Assembly: GCA_014529385.2 (NCBI GenBank)
Contig: CM043947.1
Span: 122,615,391 to 122,679,390, forward strand
Direction of reading: 5' to 3'
DNA: 64,000 bases
Origin: Adiantum capillus-veneris
Lineage: Eukaryota; Streptophyta; Polypodiopsida; Polypodiales; Pteridaceae
The position numbers and the translations under genes were made by a program. The number at the start of each line of letters is the position of its first letter. Position 1 is the stretch's first letter. Below the pieces are notes generated by a model. It was given only the letters and a program-made list of their open reading frames with translations. It was not told the DNA's origin and searched no databases. Positions 10,316 to 20,500 of the stretch are shown piece after piece.

Positions 10316-11239
10316 ATGGTCATCACTCGAAGCCGAATGGATACTTCACTTGGAGGTGATGAGCATGAGAGAGGCGAAGAAGAATTTTTCCCACCAGGAG
10401 GTTTTTCCGACCCTCCCCCTTCCCCATCTACGACAAGGATTGCACTAACTCCTATGGAGGCTTTCGACAAGAGGATGATGGACAGGAAGGTAGAAAGCGA
10501 AGAAAGAATCGCATCCATCGAGTGTAAGTACCAAGAAAGAATGGCAGCCATAGCGCGTGAGAGCGAGCAAGCACGCTTGGAACCCAAAGCAAGAGAAGTA
10601 GAATTTGATTGAGAGAACAAAGCAAGAGAAGCAAAATTTGATCGCGAGACCAAAGAAAGAGAAGAAAGATTTCATCGCGAAAACAAAGCAAGAATGCAAG
10701 AGTTCTTGCGACTCTTTTCTCAAGTTCAGGCATAGATGCAAGAGATTCGGGAAAAGGAGACTCTCTCAGTCTATTCTTCTCCAAAGCATGACACACAGGA
10801 TTTGCATGATTGTGTGAAGCATGATGATGTTTTGATTGACAATGATAAGCACAATGATTTGCATGATGATAAGCATGATGATTTGAATGACAAGCATGAT
10901 GATTTGGATGACAAAGATAAGCATGATGATTTGAATGATATTGCTAAGCATGATGATTTGGATGCCAATGACAAGCATGATGATTTGCATGATCAAGATG
11001 TGATTTCTCACAAGCATGATGAGTTGCATGAAGATGATGTGATTGTTCATAAGGATGATGTGTTAGTTGATGCTTTTTCTAGCGAAGTTAACATCGTTAC
11101 AGATTCGATCAATCACGAAGAACCGATCTTGGCTTTCGAGTTGAGGTCCAAAGAACCCCCACAGCACGATTCGATCATTCACGAAGAACAGATTTTGGCT
11201 CTTGAGCCTAGGTCCAAAGAACCCTCACAAGAAGTATAA
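10316..11239 (+). pseudogene. K2 Gag-like protein with coiled coil and KHDDL repeat (two stops)
   Basis: The frame opens at ATG 10316 (MVITRSRMDTS) and runs to TAA at 11237-11239 with nonsense codons at 10610-10612 and 10733-10735. Layout: Gag N-terminus with GFSDPPPSPS shared with E; then about 110 residues of Glu/Arg/Lys heptad-like sequence, probably a coiled coil; then, from about 10790, some ten units built on KHDDL with spacers such as ND and DKD (about 10850-11010); then two copies of an EEPILA..LRSKEPP module. No zinc knuckle. A further frame with a His-rich region and chromodomain follows in the same phase, so gag and that region may once have been one ORF. Confidence 0.65.
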
Positions 11240-11248
11240 TGTGTTCAC

Positions 11249-11973
11249 ATGATTGATACGCACGCATTGTTCGAGTGTTTCATTCGTGACCGTTTCCTGT
11301 ATTTTAGTCAGCAGTTATGTGATCCCTTTTACTAGGCATGACATATTGTATGTTGAGCACGTTTCTCTCATGGATGAGCACGCATGTATGCGGATTTTTC
11401 ATGAAAAGTTGAAAGGTATGTATGTAAGGAAGTCACATTCCATGTCTCTTCCTTGGTATGACACAGTTTCCGAACGAGCACATGAAAGTATGAGCACCAA
11501 GCATGGGCATTTCCATTATGATTCGCCACAGTTGATTGATTTCGATCCAACAGAAAAGATTCGAGCGCATTATTTGCATGTGTTTGATGAACTGGTTGTA
11601 TGTTCATCTACATTGTATACACAGTCTTTAGATAAGACAAGATTTTTTTCCTTCACTTTACATGGAATGGATATGTTCATGGTTTTGTGTTGGAGATGGT
11701 GTCAGGAATTTTCATCCATGGAGATTCTTGAAGACGAAAGAAGCAGGACTCTAGACGAAATTGAAACATCAAAGGAGCCACAGAAAACTTTGAGTCGCCT
11801 TCGGCGCGGCCCAAAGAAGCAAGCGTTGCAGACCTTTATGAAGTTCAAGTACTGCTCGACCCACACAGCAGAGTGGGCCGACGAAGAGTCCCTTCCAGGA
11901 TTCCGGATGCTATTGGAGATCTCCCTCGACTCCATACAGTTCGGTACCAGTACCTCACTTCGAAAGGAGGGGA
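11249..11973 (+). pseudogene. K2 His-rich region, chromodomain and polypurine tract
   Basis: ATG 11249 continues the phase of the upstream frame, but a frameshift within the first 90 bases moves the long open stretch to another frame, which runs from 11253 on into the LTR. The first 170 codons are His/Met/Asp rich (MSLPWYD, KHGHFH) and are conserved in K1. Codons near 11790-11930 resemble the gypsy chromodomain (QTFMKFKYC, a Trp, DEESLPGF). The protein match to the E C-terminus (51.8-52.0 kb, minus) is clear by motif order. GAAAGGAGGGGA before 11974 is the polypurine tract. Confidence 0.6.
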
Positions 11974-13468
11974 TGTCACGTGACACATCCCAACCCTATG
12001 TGTCCGTGGACAAGCTACACCATAGCAGGGTTCCCGTCAACTCCTCAGTTTAGATTAGCAGTGATCTGGCACTTTTGTGAGTCTATTCGTAGACCGTGCA
12101 TGCCCAGTCACTTAGCATAGATGCATATCCTCCGGTTGCACACAGCATGATCATCAGAATTCCCATCAAAATCCATTAGCATCAGTTAAGGAATTTTTCC
12201 ATTGCATTTAGCCTATTTCCCCTATTTTTGACATTTTTCACTTATTATTATTATTATTTTTTTCGACACACCATAGGGCCCACAGGGTGAGGTGCTTATC
12301 CCTTCCAAATATTAGCCATGTTACATGGTCGGGCAAGGGCCGCGTACCATCGGGCAAGAGCCACGCGTAGGCATCACCATGGCCACCTAATTGATGCACT
12401 ACATGCTGGGAACGGCGGAGAGAACTCGTAGCAACCAGCTAGGAACCTCCTCCTCGGGTGACCCACCCCAGGAGGAGGATGCACTCGAGTGTCCAAGGGC
12501 AAGAGCCCTAGCAACGTGAACACCAGGTGAGCACAAGGTGTCCCTCTAGAGTTATTATTTTTAAGTAACTTCCCAACAAAAGTAGGTAGGGCAATGTTGC
12601 TAAGTTAATATATAAGCAAACCCAAGTTAGCACTTTATGGAAGAAGAGGCGGAAGGAGCTCCCCGCTCAACAGATACCTTCTCAGTAAGAACCCATCAAC
12701 CCTAGAGTTTGCAGATTCCGTCTCCAAGCCTTGGCGTTTTTGGACATCCTCACCACAGATACCCCAGCGTTTTCGAGTTTGCATCATCGCCATCATCAAC
12801 AAATTGCATAGCGTTTTTGCATACCCTTAGCACCCTACAGTCCTGGCGTTTTCAGCCATGATCGCCAGCAGCAGTCCGATTTTGCATAGCGTTTTACAAA
12901 CGCTACAGAGGCAGCCCAGTGTTTTTGGTTTTCAGCCGTGAATGCAGCAGATGTCCAGTGTTTTTCAGCAGTCCACACGACAGCAAATTCAGCCCAAGTT
13001 GGTTGCAGAAGACCCCCATTTTCAGCCATAGAAAACGCAGCCAAAACAGTCATTTTCAGCCACCGAAACAGCCCTGAAATTCAGCAGATAGAAGACCACA
13101 GATTTCAGCCCTAAAGTCGTCGTTGTCATCCCCGTCGTCGTCACCGGAATAGTCCCAAGTTGCATCAGTCCATTGCATCGTCATTGTACCACTTTGTGCA
13201 ATCGTAAGTAGACCACTCTCGCCGACAAGAGTGGGGCCTTCGGAGGAGGGTTTTACAACGTCTCTGGTGTCGTATTTTCTCTTCTCTCTCCATCTCTCAG
13301 TCTTATACACTTGCACGCACAAAGTCCATTCACTTTGTTTGTGATCATAGCATTCTCTCATTAAGAACGGAAGGCTCTCCCTTCCATAAGAACTAAAAGG
13401 AAACTTGAGCACAGTTCGGAGCACTCATCTTGAGCAAAGCGCAAATAATCATTCCGCTGCACCTAACA
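11974..13468 (+). repeat. K2 3' LTR, carrying an inserted retroposon
   Basis: It runs TGTCACGTGACAC...CACCTAACA, with a TATATAAG box at 12609-12616. It is 1495 bp, 305 bp longer than the 5' LTR because of an insertion at about 12242-12551. Outside the insertion it matches the 5' LTR closely. Confidence 0.9.
12242..12551 (-). mobile_element. SINE-like retroposon in K2 3' LTR
   Basis: This sequence of about 300 bp is absent from the 5' LTR at the matching site (near 8950). Read on the minus strand it ends in A-rich sequence with TAA repeats (T-run and TTA repeats at 12242-12263 on the plus strand). It is flanked by TTATTATTTTT on both sides, as expected for target-primed retroposition. I see no convincing Pol III A or B box and no ORF, so it is SINE-like by structure only. 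Confidence 0.5.
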
Positions 13469-13700
13469 CAAAAGCATCGAGGTAAAGTTTCACAATCTGA
13501 AGAGTATCTGCTAGGTCCTTTTCCTCCATCCACTTCGCATCTAATGCAGGATAGTTCTTAAACTTAACCAAGAACCGCCTTCGGACTTTACCTTTATTCT
13601 TCGTATCCTTATGTGGAAAAATCTGTTCAGGAACAAGGAGCTCCTCGTTTTCTTCCACTTTAGGTTGCTCATTAGGCTCCCCATCATCAGGCACATCACC
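13469..13700 (-). pseudogene. G1 chromodomain, C-terminus of integrase
   Basis: The minus-strand frame from 13694 contains RRRFLVKFKNYP..DAKWMEEKDLADT, the aromatic cage-type layout of gypsy chromodomains. K2 inserted within the last codons (before the expected stop), so the frame reads into the K2 LTR. The same domain is seen in G2 (26018-26160) and G1' (42606-42746). Confidence 0.8.
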
Positions 13701-15081
13701 CTAAAAAGGTTTCAAGAGTTTCACATGGAATGCATTGTGAATCCTCCAAGTATCTGGCAGTTTCAGTCGGAAGGAGACATCATTTATCTTTTCAGTGATC
13801 TGGAAAGGTCCGTAGTATCGCATACTAAGCTTTGGAAAAAGCCTCTCTTTCCCTTTTTCTTTCGTAGGCGTGCCTTCTCAAAACATAAGAGCACCCAATC
13901 ATCCTCCTTCAATTTCAAGTCGCGACGATGGCGATCCGCTGCCTTTTTCTATCGTTCTTGAGACTTTTGCAAAGTCTCGCGAACCTTAGCAAAAGCCGTA
14001 TCCAAATCTTTCATATATTAATCCGCTTCAAAAATCTTATCTTTTGTGCTTAGGAAGGGTGGAACCTTCGCAGCACCTTCAACAATCTCAAATGGCGCCT
14101 TCCCCGTCGAAGAGTGTATCGTGTTATTGTAGGCAAATTCCACCAAAGGTAGGTACTTTTCCATTGAGTCTTCTGATTCGAGATAAAAGACTTCAATAAA
14201 TCTAGAACCACTGAGTTGGCAATCTCAGATTGCCCGTCAGTCTGCGGGTGGAACGATGACCAGAACTGCAACCGCGTGCCAATGTTCTTCCAAATTGCCT
14301 TACAAAACAAACTCCTAAATCTGGGGTCTTTGTCGGAGACAATCGTCTTAGGCATGCCATGTAATCTGAAAATCTGGGCCACAAACAGTCTTGCTAAGTG
14401 ATCCGGATTGACTGTTTTCTTCACTGGAATGAAATGAGCCTGCTTGCTAAATCTTTCAATAACAGTCCACATACCATCGTGACCACTCTGTGTTCTCGGG
14501 AGATGAAAAATGAAATCCATTGCAATACTTTCCCAGGGGCGGTTGGGTATGGGTAAAGGCTGTAACAGTCCCTGTGCTTTATGCCTGTCAAACTTGACCT
14601 TCTGGCATACTAAGCAACTGCGCATAAACTCTTCAACATCCTTTTTTAGTCTCGGCCAAGAGAAGTATCTCTCTACCCCTTTCATGGTGGTAGCAATGCT
14701 GCGGTGACCCATAAAAGGTGGACAGTGGCATTCAGTCATAACCTTTTCTCTCAACAGCTGTGTAACGCACAACATGGTTTTTCTCATCAAGTAGCCATCC
14801 TGAATGGAATATCCCGCTACTGTCTCCCCATCCCGTATCCGTGTGAAAACGTCTGCAAAATCTGTATCTGTGGCATACTGGTCGACCATATCCTCGAAGC
14901 TCCTATGATGTATCGCGGAAATAGCCAGAACCAACAGATTTCTAGACAAAGCATTTGCCACCACAGTCTTCTGTCCCTGCACATGGACAATCTGGAAGTG
15001 AAACTGTGACAAGATGTTCGCCCACCGCATCTGCTTTTCCAAAAGCTGCTTCTGTGACAAGAAGTCTCTGATGGTCTGTAA
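13701..15081 (-). pseudogene. G1 integrase and end of RNase H
   Basis: Reading on the minus strand from 15081: the end of RNase H (DFLSQ...EKQMRWANILSQF), then the integrase zinc region (HCPPFMGH ... CLVCQKVK), then a catalytic core with all three acidic positions in context: MDFIFHLP (D), SDKDPRF (D), DGQSEIAN (E). A frameshift at about 14165 (after QWKS) separates the core from the C-terminal part with YYGPFQ and a Trp-containing WR.HN region down to 13740. L1a interrupts the RNase H at 15096. The long frame extending above 15096 is LINE antisense and not part of the gene. Confidence 0.8.
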
Positions 15082-15096
15082 AGACAGTAAAATTCG
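15082..15096 (+). repeat. Left target-site duplication of L1a
   Basis: AGACAGTAAAATTCG (15 bp) is repeated exactly at 22014-22028 after the poly(A). This proves target-primed insertion into the G1 RNase H gene. Confidence 0.95.
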
Positions 15097-15600
15097 AGAA
15101 AGTAGAAAGCGATTCTTGAGGCCCGCTACTGCTGCTCGTCCCCCCCCCCCTTGCTGTTGCGCCATCGCTCTCCTCCCCCCCCCTCCCTCCCCCCGCTGCC
15201 CCTTCGCTGCCCCCCCACCCCCTTCAGCCCCTGCGCACTGCCTCTCAGCCCACCCGCTGCCCCCCCCTATCTGCGCGCGCTGCCCCATTAGCTGCCGCAG
15301 CCCGCTGCCCCCCCCTGTTTGCACGTTGCCCCTTGGCTGCCGCAGCCCGCTGCCCTCCTCTCGCTCTGCCTTCCCCGCTCCATCCCCCTCGCTCGCTGCT
15401 GCTTGTGCACCCGCACATTGCACAGCTGCCCTCTTCGCCCTCGCTGTCCCCCCCCCCCCTCCCCCTCCCCATCCTCTTCGCTCCCGAAGGCCCTCTGCAC
15501 CCGGTTCGGCAGCACTTTCTCTTCGGAAAAGTGCCTGGCTGACTTGTTTGCAGGTTTCTTCTTCGCCGTCCGCTTCTTCGACTCAGCAGTAGACACAGAT
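15097..15600 (+). other. L1a C-rich 5' region
   Basis: Dense C runs (up to 12) with CCGCTGCCCC motifs repeat between 15139 and 15480. Open frames here are compositional and lack ATG. Probably the LINE 5' UTR and promoter. A TAG near 15290 bounds the ORF1 frame upstream. Confidence 0.6.
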
Positions 15601-17508
15601 GGAGGCTCCAGCTTCACCTCAGAGGGACTCGCGCCTGAAGCCCCCTCGCCCGACCCCGCTGAGCCCACCATTCGACTTGCTCTTACGCCGGCAGAGCAAG
15701 CGAGCCTTGCCACAGAGGTAGAACGCTTGCAGGCGACTTTTGTCATCTGCAAGGTTCTCGGCACTCGTCCCAGCAGAGGAGAGCTGCGAGACCTTCTCCA
15801 GGCCCGCCTCCTCGCAGAGGTGGGCAAGATCTTGGATGTCCAGATTCTCGGACGGGGGTACTACCAGATTGAGTTCGAGACTTCCGAGATGGCCTCCAAG
15901 GTCATAGCTATGAGTCCATTGGCCATCCGAGCATCACGTGCCCACTTTCGACAGTGGCGACATGGTTTTGACCCGTCTTCGGATGTGCTAGTAGAGGAGG
16001 CGGACATCCCCATCTCAGTCTGCTTTCCGGGTTTACGGAGGGATTACCTTCCACTTCTCTCTAGGATTGGCTCCGCCATCGGAACTGTCCTGGAGACACC
16101 TCGTACGGCAGCATCAGTAGCTGCCAAGGCGGGTGGCATCCCTTCAGTTCGAGTTTTGGTCAAAGATACCCACACGCTCCCGAAGGTCATCCTTCTGCCT
16201 CGGGTGAGTGGGGGTTGGTTTAGACAGAGTGTGGAGTACTCGGGTCTCCTGAACCAGTGCTTCAATTGCAGACAGATGGGCCACCTTGCGAAGGCCTGTC
16301 CACGGAGGAGACCACGACCCGCACCCCAGCCTTAGCCCCAGCCTGCCAAGGCTGGGCCGCAGCCACAGCCAGCGACACAGAGCACAGATTCAGCGCCACC
16401 CTCCGAGCCTGGGGCTCCAGCGGAGGAGGGGTGGCAGCAGGCCCGTGGCCGTCGACGCCAGGGGCCACAGCGACAGCCTGGCACTCAGAGTGGCCCCCAG
16501 GTGCCTACTCAGCAGCAGTGGGTTCCCACGGGGAACCGCTTTGGTCCTCTTGAGCAGGAGGAGCCCCCTACGCCAGCCTCCACCTCCGCTTCACCCTCGC
16601 CAGCCGCTCCGCCTTCCGATCTCCCCTCCTCCTCCGCATGCCCTCCCCCGCCCTCTGCTACCGCTCACTCCCCACCTCGCCCCCCCCATGTCTCTGCCGC
16701 CCCACCCCGCTTCTCCTCTCCCCCGCCCCCCCCAGCCCCTTCTCCCCCTCCTCCTGCTTCAGTACCACAGTCGGCTCAGGAGACTGGACCCTTGCCGACG
16801 GCCAGGAGATCTCTTGGCAGCGCCTTCGCCACGAGTCGCCTAGCGAGAGAGGGTCAGCCCTTCATGCGGCCCCCACTGCAGATTCAGACATCTCCTCTTG
16901 CAGCTATCCCTCGTGGTTTGACGAGATTTGACCTCCGACGCCGCTGGGATTTCTTCGATTACGGGTTTACTCGTTTTCTTGGCGATTCCGCAGCAGACCA
17001 TGAGGCAGCCTGCTTCAGAGTCCACGCTTTGTTCCTCGCCGCTAGGGGGACAGAGGCCTTGGACTCAACAGTTGGTTTCTCCTTCCCCCTCTGTGGCAGG
17101 ACTGAGACAGAGTGGTCCCTCGACTCAGTGGTGGGATGGTTGCATACACAGGTTCTCGAGTTCTCTCACCACATGGGAGAACTTGGCGTTACAGATTCGC
17201 TGCAGACTTTGTGGCCACTGGCCAAGTTTGCGGTGACACCCCCAGATTCAGCAGGATGTAGACACATTGTGGTGTACTCTTTTGCTGATACGCAGTGTTT
17301 GCCTTGCTATGTATTCATTCATGAGGACTCCTGGACAGAGGAGGTTGCTTTACGCACGGCTCGCTCTACTTGGGCTTGGACCAGGCACTCACTGCAGTCT
17401 CGCCTATCTAGAGGACGCTCGGATGCGGATTACTCCCCATCCAAGCCTGCTTCGAAGATAGCTCGTCTTGCTGCTGCGGCAACATCTGTTCTCTCCCGCT
17501 CCCCATGA
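15292..17508 (+). pseudogene. L1a ORF1: RNA-binding protein with CCHC knuckle (one in-frame stop)
   Basis: One frame is open from about 15292 to TGA 17506-17508 except for TAG at 16333-16335 inside a Pro/Gln-rich linker. There is no ATG before about 15890, so the true start is uncertain. Order: Pro/Ser-rich N-terminus; a region from about 15670 to 16210 resembling the DUF4283 part of plant LINE ORF1 (MASKVIAMSP, FPGLRRDYLP); CCHC knuckle CFNCRQMGHLAKAC at 16258-16299; low-complexity Pro/Ser/Gln linker; and a distinct C-terminal region from about 16800 to 17500 (FDLRRRWDFFDYGF, HIVVYSFAD) of unknown function. The stop overlaps the ORF2 start by four bases. Confidence 0.75.
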
Positions 17509-20500
17509 GGATCGTCTCGTGGAACGTGCAGGGACTAGGTGAGCCCCAGTTTCAGCGACAGCGGGGCCGTTTGCGTCAAGAGCTTCAGCGTTGCCTTGTG
17601 GGAGGAGAGATTGATCTCCTTATGCTTCAGGAGCACCATTTGTCCGAGAGCCGCATTCGACGATGTGGTCAGATTTTGCGTGGACGCTATGATACCTTTT
17701 GGTCAGCAGCTTTTGGACCTGGAGGCATCCAGGGTGGGGTATGTATGACTATTGCGGACTCATTACAGCAGGCCATTGTGGGCAGAGGGATTATTGTACC
17801 AGGCAAGGCTCAGTGGATTACTATGCAGGTTCAGGGTAGCCTTGTGGGTTTCCTGAACATCTATGCGCCCAATGTGGCGAGTGCTCGTGCAGAGTTTTGG
17901 TCACAGATTGTTGAGTCTTTGCCACAGGTTGACCAGTGGTGTGTAGGAGGGGACTTCAACATGTTGGAGGACCCTTCTGACAGGATCGGAGGCAGCCATG
18001 CTACTTTGCATGGAGTCGAGTTAGTAGCTTGGGAGAGGTTTTGTATGACGTTGAGGGTCTCGGATACATGGCAGCATTCTGGCTTTGTGAGGCCTCCAGA
18101 GAGTCTTGCCTTCTCTAGATCGGACCGCAGAGAGGGAGGAGTGAATCTATCACGCATAGATCGCTTCTACACTAGTGACCACTTCAGTGACTTGGGGGGA
18201 TCAGTGGGCATCCTGGCAGGGACATCCTTCTCGGACCATGCACCAGTGATCCTCACAGTGGCAGACAGGCAGAGGAGTGGGAGCACGATGCTTTGCATCC
18301 CAGAGCGGGTCTTGTTGGACTCAACACTCAGAGAGAGGGTCGAGGCTCTATGGAAAAAGGGCATGGACAGCCAGGCTCCACCTGCAGACAGAGTGGCCAC
18401 AGGCCTAGCTCAGCTTAGCCACTTATTTCTCCAGGAGTCTTTGGCTCGACGGGCTGCAGCGAGAGAGGAGGAGCAGCGTCTCAGACGAGGCATTGCTTCA
18501 CTACAGAGGATGCAGGAGCAGCATCCAGACAGTCCATGGTTGGAGGAGCAGCTACAGCAGGCTCGACAGGAGCTTGCTTGCATAGAGGAGAGGTGCCATG
18601 AGTTTGCCTTCCACCGACAGGCATCTCAGTGGACTCAGGTGGGTGACAGAGTGACAGGTGTTTTTTTTGAGACAGTGGGACCTCGGCACTCGCATGCCAA
18701 GGTCAATCAGTTGAGGAGACCCGATGGGTCAGTTGTTTGTGAGCCAGAGGATATGCGTGCAGTTGCTACTGACTTTTACCGTGAGCTACTGTCGGCTGAG
18801 CCCGAGTCAGAGAGCCCGAGTCAGAGAGACAGGATGCATGCAGGGAGCAGGTTTGGGCACAGATGCCTTGTCTTGTGACTGAGGAGATGCGGCAGAGGCT
18901 TGAGTTACCTCTTCAGCTTGAGGAGCTGCACACGGCTCTTAGGGCCCTCCCTCGTGGTAGCTGTCCATGTGAGGATGGGCTGACTTTCAGCTTCTTCTTG
19001 GAGTACTGGGACCTGCTTGGCCCAGATCTTTGTAGTGCCTTTCAGTACATTCTGCACACAGGAGTGATGCCGGATAGCACGAGTGAGAGCCTGATTTACC
19101 TCATTCCAAAGGAGGGTGGCTCCTTGGATGAGATTCGACAGTGGCGTCCCATCACCATTCTCAACTCAGCCTACAAAATTCTTGCCAAGGCTCTGAGTTT
19201 GAGGATTCAGCCACTTTTGGAGAGCCTTATACATGGGACTCAGACAGGTTTTGTCAAGGAACGCAGTATCCTTGACAACATCTTCACTTTTTGGGAGGCT
19301 TCTGCCCTTGCACGGCTTCGTGGGGAGGACCTTGTGATTCTCCTTCTCGATTTTGAGAAGGCATACGACAGAGTTGACTGGGACTTTCTAGAGGGCATGC
19401 TACGCAGGATGGGCTTCTCAGAGGCTTGGATCAGAGGGGTGTTAGCTTTGTACAGACAGGCCCACAGTCAGGTGCTTTTGGCAGGAGGTAGAGGTGAGCG
19501 CTTCATGCTCACACGATCGGTCAGACAGGGTTGTCCTCTTGCCCCCTTTCTCTTTCTGTTCTATGCGGAGGCAATGAGCAGATTTTTGGTGTCACAGCAG
19601 GTTGGTTTGAGGGGCTTAGCACTCCCTATACGGGGAGATGAGCTTCTGGACGCTGAGTTTGCCGACGACTCAGTCTTGTACTTAGAGGGCCAGGAGGCCA
19701 ATTTACACAGATGTGGGCAGGCTTTGGAGACCTTCTGCTGTGCATCGGGCGCACTGATCAACTGGAGAAAGACAGTGGCTTTCTCAGTTGGTAGTGCTCC
19801 TGTGCCAGATTGGATGCCAGGAGAGGGTTTCAGGTGGATTCCTCCAGGGACTGCAGTTCGGTACTTGGGTTGTCAGGTTGGTTTGGATCTGTCCCCCGAG
19901 CAGCAGATTGCTCCTCTTCTCCTGTACATCAGGAGAAAGCTGTTACATTGGAGCTCAGCACGACTTTCGCTGGCTGGTAGAGTAGTAGTTGCCAACCAAG
20001 TGTTGTTGGCGACTATGTGGTACATCACTTCTTGCTGGATCTTCTCGAGTTCTTGCATCAGCCAGGTAGAGAGGCTGATCAGGAACTTCCTTTGGTCTGG
20101 TCGCGACACTCAGATTGCCCAAGCCAAGGTGGCTTGGTCGGTCATCACACTTCCTTGTTCTCAGGGAGGGCTTGGGATCATTTATCCAGCACAGCAGAGC
20201 AGAGCCCTTCTTGGGAAGTTCGTCGTCAGAGGACTTCTTCCAGGCGAGGAGCCCTGGAAGGAGTTCTTGTTGCAGAGGCTTCGTGGCAGGGTGCCTCAGT
20301 CAGGAGGCCCTTGGCAACCTTCGACCAGATGGATCTTTACAGAGTTGCGCCGAGTTGGTTTGAGCAGGAGACTGGAGGACCGATTCGCTGTGAGTTTGCT
20401 TCGTTCTTGGGAGCTATTGCGGCGTGGCCTAGAGTAGCGACAGCCGACGTGCACGGAGGAGCGCCTACGGCAGCCCCTCGTCTGGAACCCCATGGTTAGC

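Larger units (their letters stand above)
8684..13468 (+). mobile_element. K2: complete non-autonomous gypsy-type LTR retrotransposon
   Basis: Both LTRs, primer-binding site, polypurine tract and a perfect 5-bp target duplication CAAAA (8679-8683 and 13469-13473) are present. The uninterrupted target is seen in the inverted arm near 42730. The internal region (9874-11973) is only 2.1 kb and lacks protease, RT, RNase H and integrase. The LTRs look nearly identical to each other apart from a retroposon in the 3' copy, so the insertion is fairly young. It probably moves with enzymes from an E-like element, whose LTR ends and Gag N-terminus it shares. Confidence 0.9.

Noticed and set aside
10850-11010. 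CRISPR-like array
   Set aside because: Repeats are coding KHDDL units with variable short spacers in a plant retroelement; no CRISPR context.
10766-11050. Ile-Met-rich minus-strand ORF
   Set aside because: Antisense shadow of the KHDDL repeat.
14050-15423. 457-codon minus-strand ORF as one gene
   Set aside because: Its first 110 codons are antisense of the LINE C-rich 5' region; only the part below 15096 is gypsy RNase H and integrase.
15014-15592. Pro/Ala-rich ORF at the LINE start
   Set aside because: Compositional C-rich frame without ATG-supported start or motif, out of phase with ORF1.
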